Source: JARICQ01 sp964428475 (GTDB lineage: Bacteria > Bacillota > Clostridia > Tissierellales > Tissierellaceae). From it: DNA of 33,715 bases. The notes under the pieces were generated by a model that had not been told where the DNA came from, made no database searches, and worked only from the letters and a program-made list of their open reading frames with translations. Where the stretch lies: the NCBI GenBank assembly GCA_964428475.1, contig CAYRYO010000016.1, positions 1-33,715 on the forward strand, in the 5' to 3' direction. This document shows, piece after piece, positions 1-6,058 of the stretch; the stretch's first letter is position 1; each line of letters opens with the position of its first letter. The position numbers and the translations under genes are program-made.

Positions 1-55
1 GAGCATCGCCTTGCCAAGGCGGGGGTCGCGAGTTCGAATCTCGTCTTCCGCTCCA
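1..55 (+). tRNA. tRNA-Gly (GCC), 3' part
   Basis: Only the 3' part lies in the window. The anticodon arm is complete, with loop TTGCCAA giving anticodon GCC. A T-arm with the GTTCGAATC-type loop and the 3' acceptor strand CTTCCGC follow, and CCA is encoded at 53-55. The 5' acceptor strand and most of the D-arm are outside the window. It is the first of three closely spaced tRNA genes. Confidence 0.93.
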
Positions 56-106
56 TTATGACCTAACTTACATATGAAGTTTTCATTTTATTTTTTATAA
101 TATCTT

Positions 107-180
107 GCGGGTGTAGCTCAGTGGTAGAGCCCCAGCCTTCCAAGCTGGTTGCGAGGGTTCGATCCCCTTCACCCGCTCCA
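107..180 (+). tRNA. tRNA-Gly (TCC)
   Basis: Full cloverleaf. The acceptor strands GCGGGTG and CACCCGC pair perfectly. The anticodon loop CTTCCAA gives TCC, which reads GGA/GGG glycine codons. The T-loop is GTTCGATCC-type and CCA is encoded at 178-180. It lies between two other tRNAs with short spacers and is probably part of one tRNA transcript. Confidence 0.96.
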
Positions 181-183
181 TAT

Positions 184-260
184 ACACCCTTAGCTCAGCT
201 GGATAGAGTGTCTGGCTACGAACCAGAAGGTCGGGGGTTCGACTCCCTCAGGGTACGCCA
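184..260 (+). tRNA. tRNA-Arg (ACG) with unusual acceptor end
   Basis: The anticodon stem TCTGG/CCAGA closes loop CTACGAA, giving anticodon ACG; A34 is normally deaminated to inosine to read CGN arginine codons. The T-stem GGGGG/CCCTC, T-loop TTCGACT and encoded CCA (258-260) are canonical. The acceptor is odd. Positions 3-7 pair with 66-70, but position 1 (A184) faces C256 and position 2 (C185) faces A255, so the outer two pairs are A/C oppositions. A typical gene would begin GT. It is still called a tRNA because every other arm is intact. A sequencing error or a decaying copy is possible. Confidence 0.88.
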
Positions 261-266
261 ATTATT

Positions 267-300
267 AACCTTACAATTACTAAATTGTAAGGTTTCTTTT
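267..300 (+). terminator. Intrinsic terminator of the tRNA cluster
   Basis: A perfect 12-bp stem (AACCTTACAATT at 267-278, its complement at 283-294) closes a 4-nt loop ACTA and is followed by a T-rich tail (TCTTTT). It lies 7 nt after the tRNA-Arg CCA end and closes the tRNA transcript. Confidence 0.9.
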
Positions 301-361
301 AATATATTCTCTAATTACTAATGCGAATTCATCTTATAATAGTATATAGACGATAATTTGC

Positions 362-390
362 TTGACTACTATAATAAGATATAATATAAT
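362..390 (+). promoter_or_regulatory. Sigma-A type promoter of asnA
   Basis: TTGACT at 362-367 and TATAAT at 385-390 with a 17-nt spacer. The expected transcription start is near 397, which leaves a leader of about 69 nt before the asnA GTG at 466. The leader contains a strong hairpin (separate entry). Confidence 0.8.
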
Positions 391-410
391 TATTTTGATT
401 TAACAGATTT

Positions 411-443
411 AAACCCTTTGTCCTTTAAGACAGAGGGTTTTTT
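411..443 (+). terminator. Leader terminator (attenuator candidate) before asnA
   Basis: A 12-bp stem (AAACCCTTTGTC at 411-422 with GACAGAGGGTTT at 429-440, one G-T pair) has a 6-nt loop and runs into a six-T tract (438-443). It starts only about 14 nt after the predicted transcription start and ends about 10 nt before the asnA ribosome site. It looks like an intrinsic terminator placed between promoter and gene. I see no T-box (no AGGGTGG-type motif or specifier stem), and the leader is far too short for one. Confidence 0.75.
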
Positions 444-465
444 AAAAAAAGCAGGAGGGATAAAA

Positions 466-1446
466 GTGGTACAAGTTAAACTTAGAGAAACGCAAGTTGC
501 AATAAAGCTAATTAAAGATTTTTTTGAAAGAAAACTCTCTGATAAATTAAATCTAATGAGAGTATCTGCACCATTATTTGTAAAACCTGAGAGTGGATTA
601 AATGACAATCTTTCAGGAGTAGAAAAAGCAGTTAGCTTTAAGATGAGGAAATACAATGAAGATATAGAGATAGTACAGTCATTGGCTAAATGGAAAAGAC
701 TTGCACTTAAAGGATATGGATTTGGCATAGGAGAAGGGCTGTATACAGATATGGATGCTATAAGACCAGATGAAATACTCGATCCTACACATTCATTATA
801 TGTCGACCAATGGGACTGGGAAAAGGTAATTGGAATTGAAAATAGAAACAAAGAATACTTGTTTAAAACTGTTAGAGAAATATATACTGTATTTAAAAAA
901 ACAGAAGATTATATAAATAGCATGTATCCAGGAAGTTTTACAAAAAAGTTACCAGATGAAATTTTCTTTATTACTAGTCAAGAACTAGAAGATTTATATC
1001 CAGATAAATCTGCTGAGGAAAGGGAACATTTAATTACTGAAGAAAATAAAGCAGTATTTATAATGAAGATTGGACATAAGTTAAATTCAGGTAAGCCACA
1101 TGGAACTAGATCTCCCGATTATGATGACTGGGAATTAAATGGAGATATTATATTTTGGAATCCTATAGCTGGATCCGCATTAGAACTTTCAAGTATGGGC
1201 ATTAGAGTAGATAGGAAAGCATTGGAAGAACAATTAAAAATAGCAGATGCAGAAGATAGAAAGAGCCTTCAATATCACAAAATGCTTTTAAATGATGAAC
1301 TTCCATATACTATAGGAGGCGGAATAGGACAATCAAGAATTTGTATGTATTTTTTAGAAAAAAGGCATATTGGAGAAGTACAAGTATCCGTATGGACTGA
1401 AAATATAATTGAAGAATGCAAGAAAAATAATATATTTTTACTATAA
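466..1446 (+). CDS. asnA: Aspartate-ammonia ligase (AsnA)
   Basis: Ammonia-dependent asparagine synthetase: aspartate + NH3 + ATP gives asparagine + AMP + PPi in the cytoplasm. The 326-residue protein matches AsnA over its whole length; the family is about 330 aa. It has the class-II aminoacyl-tRNA-synthetase-like core with recognisable blocks DNLSGVEKAV, SLAKWKR, GEGLYTDMDAIRPDE, YVDQWDWEK, SPDYDDW, ELSSMGIRV and the C-terminal TIGGGIGQSR. The start chosen is GTG at 466, 6 nt after GGAGGG (454-459). A farther upstream in-frame ATG at 418 lies inside the leader hairpin and would add residues not found in AsnA. It stands alone with its own promoter and a leader terminator, so expression is probably attenuated. 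It is not part of the following genes, which have their own promoters. Confidence 0.96.
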   Translation: MVQVKLRETQVAIKLIKDFFERKLSDKLNLMRVSAPLFVKPESGLNDNLSGVEKAVSFKMRKYNEDIEIVQSLAKWKRLALKGYGFGIGEGLYTDMDAIRPDEILDPTHSLYVDQWDWEKVIGIENRNKEYLFKTVREIYTVFKKTEDYINSMYPGSFTKKLPDEIFFITSQELEDLYPDKSAEEREHLITEENKAVFIMKIGHKLNSGKPHGTRSPDYDDWELNGDIIFWNPIAGSALELSSMGIRVDRKALEEQLKIADAEDRKSLQYHKMLLNDELPYTIGGGIGQSRICMYFLEKRHIGEVQVSVWTENIIEECKKNNIFLL

Positions 1447-1455
1447 AATCAAACA

Positions 1456-1495
1456 AAATAATTATCAATATACACTAATGAATAGATAATTATTT
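1456..1495 (+). terminator. Weak inverted repeat after asnA
   Basis: AAATAATTATC (1456-1466) pairs with GATAATTATTT (1485-1495) around an 18-nt loop. It is AT-only in most positions, and the only T tract is within the stem. It may end asnA transcription, but it is a poor terminator. Confidence 0.35.
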
Positions 1496-1519
1496 AAGAA
1501 TGCTTAAATATATTAATAG

Positions 1520-1548
1520 TTGACATAATAAGAGTATTGATGTATTAT
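1520..1548 (+). promoter_or_regulatory. Sigma-A type promoter upstream of the phospholipase C-like gene
   Basis: TTGACA (1520-1525), 17-nt spacer, TATTAT (1543-1548). Predicted start is near 1555, about 30 nt before the coding region. The -35 is a consensus match. Confidence 0.75.
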
Positions 1549-1583
1549 TAAAATGTATAGGAACGGAATAAAATTAAAATGGG

Positions 1584-2228
1584 GTGTTTAAAATATTTGC
1601 AGATACACACAAAATAATTGCTAGCAATATATATGATAACATATATGATGATTATGATTTGAGACTAGATAAAAATAAATTAGAGTGGGGATCCATTTCT
1701 CCAGATATTCTTCCACATTACAGACTTATTAGACATTATAAAAATGAAAGTTTGAATTTTATATCAAAAGAAATAATGAAAGTGATATTTATTAGTAGGT
1801 TTTTAGATTTTAATGATAAGCTGGATCCGATATCTATTAAAATTTTAAGCAATAAAATAGGAGTTATCTCACATTACTTAAGTGATTATGTGTGTTTACC
1901 ACATGCTAATAGATGGACATTTTATGGTAATATGAAAAAACATGTTAAATATGAAAAAAAACTAGATTTTATTGCACCTAATCATAATTTTAAAAGCAAT
2001 AAAATAAGCATAGAAGATCTTGATATTTACGATATAAATCCTAGAGATGTACAAATTAAAATAAAAGAATATATAAACAAGGTAGTAGAAGAATATTCTT
2101 TAAAACTGGGATACGATGTAGACTTAGACTTTGCTGTATCAATTAATGTGAAAATTACAAGATTTATATTAGATACTATAGCAGCGTATTCAGAGGAGAT
2201 TCATGGGCATTTTGCATTTCAATTTTAA
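1584..2228 (+). CDS. Zinc-dependent phospholipase C family protein
   Basis: A 214-residue protein resembling the small clostridial branch of the zinc-dependent phospholipase C / S1-P1 nuclease fold. Helical layout and His/Asp spacing fit: FADTHKIIA near the N-terminus, WGSISPDI (residues ~36-43), HYRLIRHY, and GVISHYLSDYVCLPHA (~89-104), which carries the His/Asp zinc-ligand set. No signal peptide is visible, so it looks cytoplasmic, unlike the secreted toxins of this fold. The substrate is unknown. The start is uncertain: GTG at 1584 gives this frame but has no good upstream ribosome site, because GGGGTG (1581-1586) overlaps it. The codon 6 nt after that site is ATA (1593). The gene has its own promoter and terminator and is monocistronic. 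Confidence 0.72.
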   Translation: MFKIFADTHKIIASNIYDNIYDDYDLRLDKNKLEWGSISPDILPHYRLIRHYKNESLNFISKEIMKVIFISRFLDFNDKLDPISIKILSNKIGVISHYLSDYVCLPHANRWTFYGNMKKHVKYEKKLDFIAPNHNFKSNKISIEDLDIYDINPRDVQIKIKEYINKVVEEYSLKLGYDVDLDFAVSINVKITRFILDTIAAYSEEIHGHFAFQF

Positions 2229-2237
2229 GATTATTTA

Positions 2238-2265
2238 AAACAAACCTGTACGGGTTTGTTTTTTT
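2238..2265 (+). terminator. Intrinsic terminator after the phospholipase C-like gene
   Basis: AAACAAACC (2238-2246) pairs with GGTTTGTTT (2253-2261) around a 6-nt loop, and the T run extends to 2265. It starts 10 nt after the stop codon. Confidence 0.88.
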
Positions 2266-2267
2266 AG

Positions 2268-2296
2268 TTGGATAGATGTTATTTTTATTATATACT
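2268..2296 (+). promoter_or_regulatory. Promoter of the transglutaminase-like gene
   Basis: TTGGAT (2268-2273), 17-nt spacer, TATACT (2291-2296), directly after the preceding terminator. The predicted leader to the TTG start at 2317 is only about 15 nt, and GGGGAG at 2301-2306 would lie at its very 5' end. Acceptable but not strong. Confidence 0.5.
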
Positions 2297-2316
2297 ATAA
2301 GGGGAGTTGAATTAAA

Positions 2317-3414
2317 TTGAAGAAATATATAAAAATTTTCTTTTTAGAATTAATTTTAGTTTTGATAGTATTTGCATGTTTTTTTTATAATAAAAAAAAT
2401 CAAAATCTTATAATTAATTATAATGCCAGTGTTCCTTATAATAAAACTGAATACGAAGATGATGTAAATTCAAAAAAATTATATAATAAGCTAGAAAAAG
2501 CTTTGCTAGATGGAGATACAAAAATTAATATGGATTTATCATCTTTATTTATAGAAGCGAGTAAGATATTTTCTACTTTAGAAATGATTAGCTATAGAAA
2601 TCCAGAAGTGATGTATTATAAAGGTGCAGAATATTCATTTGGGAATATAAAAATTAGCTATTCTAAACCTACTGAAGATATTAAAAGACATCAAACGGAA
2701 GTAAAAGATAAAAAAGATGAATTTATTCAAGGAAATATCAAAAAAACTATGTCTGATTATGAGAAGGTGATTTCTATACACGATTATATTGTAGAAAATG
2801 GACAATATGATACTAGATTGTTTACTAAAGGCGAAGTTCCAGCAGAGTCATATTCTACATATGGAATATTGGTCTTAGGTGTAGGAGTGTGCGAAAGTTA
2901 TGCTAAAGCTATGAAATATTTACTAGACGCTACTGGCATTGAATCTATGATAGTAATAGGAAGTTCAAGGGGAGAAAATCATGCTTGGAATCTTGTAAAT
3001 ATTGAAGGTGAATACTATCATATAGATTCAACTTGGAATGATCCTATAATGGGGGATGGAAGTCATTTAATAAGGTACAATTTTTTTAATTTAAATGATG
3101 AACAAATAGAAAAAACTCACAATTGGGATAAAACTGATTATCCAGAAGCAAAGGGCACAAAATATAATTACTATAAATACAATAATCTTATCGTGAATGG
3201 GGAAGAAGAATTTAAATATAAACTTAAAAACGAACTTTTAAAGAGAGTACCTGAATATTCATTAAAGATTTTAAATCTAAATGAGGATTTAGATTTAAAT
3301 AAAATTATTGAGGAAATAGGGTATACAAATTATGAACAGATAATGTTGAAGGGCTATAACTATTATATAGATAATGAACAGCAAATAGTTAGTTTTCAAT
3401 TTTACTATCATTGA
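2317..3414 (+). CDS. Membrane-anchored transglutaminase-like protein
   Basis: A 365-residue protein with one N-terminal hydrophobic helix (~5-24) after positive residues, which should anchor it with the rest outside the membrane. The core (~145-245) is a transglutaminase/papain-like domain. The presumed catalytic Cys192 lies in GVGVCESYAKAM, His222 in NHAWN and Asp237 in YHIDSTWND, giving a full Cys-His-Asp triad. Such domains act as peptidases or cross-linkers on wall or spore proteins; the substrate here is unknown. The start is TTG at 2317, about 10 nt after GGGGAG. The last ~85 residues match nothing I recognise. It ends with TGA. The next gene follows after 28 nt and is probably cotranscribed. 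Confidence 0.8.
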   Translation: MKKYIKIFFLELILVLIVFACFFYNKKNQNLIINYNASVPYNKTEYEDDVNSKKLYNKLEKALLDGDTKINMDLSSLFIEASKIFSTLEMISYRNPEVMYYKGAEYSFGNIKISYSKPTEDIKRHQTEVKDKKDEFIQGNIKKTMSDYEKVISIHDYIVENGQYDTRLFTKGEVPAESYSTYGILVLGVGVCESYAKAMKYLLDATGIESMIVIGSSRGENHAWNLVNIEGEYYHIDSTWNDPIMGDGSHLIRYNFFNLNDEQIEKTHNWDKTDYPEAKGTKYNYYKYNNLIVNGEEEFKYKLKNELLKRVPEYSLKILNLNEDLDLNKIIEEIGYTNYEQIMLKGYNYYIDNEQQIVSFQFYYH

Positions 3415-3442
3415 TTTAAATAATAAAACTTAAGGAGATAAA

Positions 3443-3916
3443 ATGAAAAATATAAAGATAGTTTATTTAATTTTAGGTTTAGGAATTGGAATGACTTTAT
3501 CTAATATTCTTTACGGCATTTTTCCAGAGATAGAGTATGTAAATTTAAGTGATGAAGATATTATTAGTAGAGCTCAAGAATTAGGATACGTAAGTATAAA
3601 AGAAAAAATACTATTTAAAGAAGATGAACATATCACAGAAGATAATGAACAGACACAAGAAAAAACTGACGAAATAGAAGAAAGTTATGATTCAGAGGAA
3701 CAAATAATAGGAAATTTCATACAAATAAGAATTATTGAAGGGGATACATTAAAAAACATCGCAAACAAACTTTTAAAATTGGGATTAATAGAAGATGAAG
3801 AAGAATTTATTTTAGCAGTAGAAGAAAAAGAGATGGATAAAAAATTCGCGTATGGAACATTTAATATTTCACCAAACGCAGACTATGATCAGATAATAAA
3901 TTTACTAACTAGATAG
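3443..3916 (+). CDS. Small membrane protein with MltG/YceG-like C-terminal domain
   Basis: A 157-residue protein with an N-terminal membrane helix (~5-26), an acidic linker rich in Glu/Asp (~60-92) and a C-terminal stretch of about 65 residues. That stretch resembles the LysM-like subdomain of MltG (YceG): an I-x-EGDT-x-x-x-IA-x-x-L motif followed by G-x-F-x-I and Y-x-x-II-x-x-L. The MltG catalytic domain, which cuts nascent peptidoglycan glycan strands, is absent, so lytic activity is unlikely. A role in binding or regulating wall synthesis is inference. A good AAGGAGA site precedes the ATG. It follows the transglutaminase-like gene by 28 nt. Confidence 0.65.
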   Translation: MKNIKIVYLILGLGIGMTLSNILYGIFPEIEYVNLSDEDIISRAQELGYVSIKEKILFKEDEHITEDNEQTQEKTDEIEESYDSEEQIIGNFIQIRIIEGDTLKNIANKLLKLGLIEDEEEFILAVEEKEMDKKFAYGTFNISPNADYDQIINLLTR

Positions 3917-4047
3917 AACTTTTACATATATTAAATATTTGTAAGAAAACTATTATATATTGTTAAACAATTTTAGGGAAATATGTAGTATAATAATTAA
4001 TATTGTCACAAAAAAATAAATAAAAATGATTAACTTTTACATATATT
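3917..4047 (+). repeat. Direct repeat in the intergenic region before the hypothetical gene
   Basis: AACTTTTACATATATT occurs identically at 3917-3932 and 4032-4047, 115 nt apart. Between them is a perfect palindrome ATTGTT-A-AACAAT (3959-3971) and an isolated TATAAT at 3989-3994. The repeats could be regulator sites. No transposase or tRNA end is near, so an insertion footprint is not supported. Confidence 0.5.
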
Positions 4048-4077
4048 GTTAATAATGCTAAAAAGGGAGGTAGTTAT

Positions 4078-4812
4078 ATGGCTATAGTAGATAACGATAT
4101 TTCAATTATTTACGACGGGTTAATAAATAAGTTTTTATATAAAAATGATATAAACTGTATACATATTCTACTGAACCTATTTGACTTAGAAGAGGATATA
4201 ACAAATATATGTCCTAGATACATAACTACAAGCAAATTAAAAAAGAGAATCAATAGATACTTAAGTAACAGAAAAGACAAACACTTTATTTCCTTAAGTT
4301 TGGGACAACTACTTCATGAAGATATAAACAGATTAGAATTATTTATATATTTAGAAGGGTATAAAAAAGGGTATTATAATAATTATTGGGTTAATAAATT
4401 AGAAAAAGTAATGCTTATAAACAATCAAATGGAAGATTTGTACAATATGAAATATTTGTATCATTTTGGAACTAATTTAAAAGAAGTCAAATCAGTTAAA
4501 TCAAAAATTTTTGTTGAAATTGAAAAGACAGAGAAAAATAAAAATTTCTTATATAGTACTATATTAGAATATTCAAGTAGTATATTTAAATTCAAAGTAT
4601 TTAATTTAAATAATTATTTGGACAAACAATTGACTATAAATTATGATTCAGATCCACATAACTTTACTGAAGATGAAGATTTACTTAATATCAAAGAATT
4701 AAACAATATATACAAAGAAACAATTAAGGTTGTATTTAAAAATTGTCTTAAATTATATAAAGATGCATATTGGTATGGTCTAAATGATAGAGTTTTGAAA
4801 AGATACAAATAA
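4078..4812 (+). CDS. Hypothetical protein, unrecognised
   Basis: A 244-residue protein I cannot assign to a family. It is hydrophilic, rich in Lys, Asn, Tyr and Leu, and has no signal peptide or membrane helix. It is probably mostly alpha-helical. A distinctive aromatic patch reads LFIYLEGYKKGYYNNYW (~87-103), and an acidic segment lies near residues 196-206. Cysteines are few (3) and unclustered. GGGAGG lies at the normal distance before the ATG at 4078. The 161-nt region upstream holds a 16-nt direct repeat and a short palindrome. It lies just before bofC, and read-through into bofC is possible because no terminator is visible between them. Base composition matches the neighbours, so there is no sign of recent transfer. 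Confidence 0.7.
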   Translation: MAIVDNDISIIYDGLINKFLYKNDINCIHILLNLFDLEEDITNICPRYITTSKLKKRINRYLSNRKDKHFISLSLGQLLHEDINRLELFIYLEGYKKGYYNNYWVNKLEKVMLINNQMEDLYNMKYLYHFGTNLKEVKSVKSKIFVEIEKTEKNKNFLYSTILEYSSSIFKFKVFNLNNYLDKQLTINYDSDPHNFTEDEDLLNIKELNNIYKETIKVVFKNCLKLYKDAYWYGLNDRVLKRYK

Positions 4813-4813
4813 G

Positions 4814-4872
4814 GTATAAATTTCTATAATTTGGTTATAATATCCTTCTATAGATAAGTATGGAGGGATATT
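4814..4872 (+). promoter_or_regulatory. Promoter-like sequence overlapping an RBS-sequestering hairpin of bofC
   Basis: A 14-bp uninterrupted stem (4839-4852 with 4859-4872, two G-T pairs, loop GATAAG) includes the whole bofC ribosome site GGAGGG (4862-4867 region). TATAATA (4836-4842) overlaps the start of the left arm, and GTATA (4814-4818) lies 17 nt upstream of it. That arrangement is close to my recollection of sigma-G promoters (gHATR, 17-18 nt, CATWHTA). A transcript starting near 4848 would lack most of the left arm, so it could not form the hairpin. A read-through transcript from the gene upstream would form it. Confidence 0.55.
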
Positions 4873-4875
4873 GTT

Positions 4876-5466
4876 ATGAAGAGAGAAAAGTTTTTACCTA
4901 TATTTCTTGTTTCAGTGATTTTATTTTTTATAAGTTTTATAATGGGATATCAGTTGATGCAACAAAATATTAATATGGCAGATAGAAATACTAAAGAGGG
5001 AGAATATTCTCAAGAAGATTCTCCTGATATTAAAATAATTACAGAAGAAAAGGTAATTTCTCCAAATACATTTATTGAAGAACGTATTTACTATACTTCT
5101 TGTGGACATATTGAAACTAAGATAAAAAAGGCAAATGAAGAATATGTAAATATGAGTAGGAGTCAATTTGAATACTATTTAGAAGAAAATTATCCAAATC
5201 AAAAACTAATTTCCTTTTCATCTTCAAGAATCACAGTGGGAATAAATAAAAACCAACTATGCAAGGATCATTACATAGTTGGAGAATATGAAGGTAAAAT
5301 AGCTATATTTAAAATAGATGATGATGGCGAAAGAGTTTTAGATAAAATATTTAGTGATTACCCAATATCTCTTTTAATGAAAGTAGACCAAGATAGGTTA
5401 AAAGAAGGGATAGTAGTAGATAGTGAAGAAGAACTTTCTAATGTTTTAGAAAACTTCATTAGTTAA
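4876..5466 (+). CDS. bofC: BofC-like forespore protein
   Basis: A 196-residue protein with a single N-terminal membrane helix (~7-25) and a C-terminal BofC domain (~75-190). The domain shows YYTSCGHIET (a conserved Cys-Gly-His), a -YPNQKLISFSSSRI- segment, HYIVGEYEGKIAIF, the PISLL-x-x-x-D-x-x-x-L-x-x-GI motif and a C-terminal L-x-x-x-LENF helix. In Bacillus subtilis, BofC is made in the forespore and restrains SpoIVB signalling to the SpoIVF/sigma-K checkpoint. It also lies next to ruvAB there, as here. Assignment rests on domain similarity plus this synteny. The ribosome site lies inside a long hairpin, which points to translational or promoter-switch control. A terminator begins at the stop codon. 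Confidence 0.82.
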   Translation: MKREKFLPIFLVSVILFFISFIMGYQLMQQNINMADRNTKEGEYSQEDSPDIKIITEEKVISPNTFIEERIYYTSCGHIETKIKKANEEYVNMSRSQFEYYLEENYPNQKLISFSSSRITVGINKNQLCKDHYIVGEYEGKIAIFKIDDDGERVLDKIFSDYPISLLMKVDQDRLKEGIVVDSEEELSNVLENFIS

Positions 5467-5495
5467 CTAAGTTAGAAATTCTAACTTAGTTTTTT
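5465..5495 (+). terminator. Intrinsic terminator after bofC
   Basis: AACTAAGTTAG (5465-5475) pairs with CTAACTTAGTT (5481-5491) around a 5-nt loop, followed by TTTT. The 5' arm starts inside the bofC stop codon. Confidence 0.9.
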
Positions 5496-5522
5496 GTTCA
5501 TTATATGATACAATAATATTAT
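5494..5522 (+). promoter_or_regulatory. Candidate promoter of the ruv operon
   Basis: TTGTTC (5494-5499), 17-nt spacer, TATTAT (5517-5522). The -35 sits in the T tail of the preceding terminator. The predicted start near 5529 leaves almost no leader before AAGGAGA (5533-5539), so the placement is tentative. Confidence 0.45.
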
Positions 5523-5545
5523 ATGCTTTGAAAAGGAGATGTAAG

Positions 5546-6040
5546 ATGATTGTACTCGGAATTGATCCAGGAATTGCTATAGTAGGATATAGTATAATTG
5601 AATGCAATGGAAATAATGTTAAAGCTATCGACTATGGATGTATAACAACTAAGTCAACAGAATTATTTCCAAATAGAATAAAAACTATTTACAATAGATT
5701 GATAGAGATAATAGATAAGTACAAACCACATGATTTAGCAATTGAAGAACTATTTTTCAATAAAAATGTGAAGACAGCTATAAAAGTCGGACAAGCAAGA
5801 GGTGTAGAAATACTTGCGGCTGTAAATAAGGGACTTGAAATATATGAATACACACCACTACAGATAAAGCAAGCTGTGGTAGGATATGGAAGAGCAGATA
5901 AAAATCAAGTTCAGGAAATGGTCAAGATGCTTTTGAATTTAAAAGAAATCCCAAAACCTGATGATGTAGCTGATGCTTTGGCAGTTGCTATATGTCATTC
6001 TGCAGGGATAAAGTTTAAGGAAGAGTTTAGGATGAAATAA
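5546..6040 (+). CDS. ruvC: Holliday junction resolvase RuvC
   Basis: Endonuclease that cuts Holliday junctions symmetrically, working with the RuvAB branch-migration motor. The 164-residue protein has the RNase H-like fold with four acidic metal ligands visible: Asp7 (LGIDPG), Glu67 (AIEELFF), Asp140 and Asp143 (KPDDVADALA). The start is ATG 5546, 6 nt after AAAGGAGA. An in-frame upstream TTG at 5528 would overlap the ribosome site and add residues before the conserved MIVLGIDPG. It heads the ruvC-ruvA-ruvB cluster. Length and motifs are normal. Confidence 0.97.
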   Translation: MIVLGIDPGIAIVGYSIIECNGNNVKAIDYGCITTKSTELFPNRIKTIYNRLIEIIDKYKPHDLAIEELFFNKNVKTAIKVGQARGVEILAAVNKGLEIYEYTPLQIKQAVVGYGRADKNQVQEMVKMLLNLKEIPKPDDVADALAVAICHSAGIKFKEEFRMK

Positions 6041-6058
6041 GTAAAAAGGGTGATATTA

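Noticed and set aside
121..321. A 66-aa open frame across the tRNA cluster
   Set aside because: It lies over two tRNA genes and their terminator, with no ribosome site.
300..466. T-box riboswitch before asnA
   Set aside because: The leader is under 70 nt and has no specifier stem or AGGGTGG-like T-box motif.
390..851. A 153-aa minus-strand frame opposite asnA
   Set aside because: It is a shadow of asnA coding sequence, low in complexity, with no ribosome site or family resemblance.
3917..4047. Direct repeats as an insertion-sequence or prophage attachment scar
   Set aside because: No transposase or integrase remnants, no inverted ends, and the composition matches the flanks.
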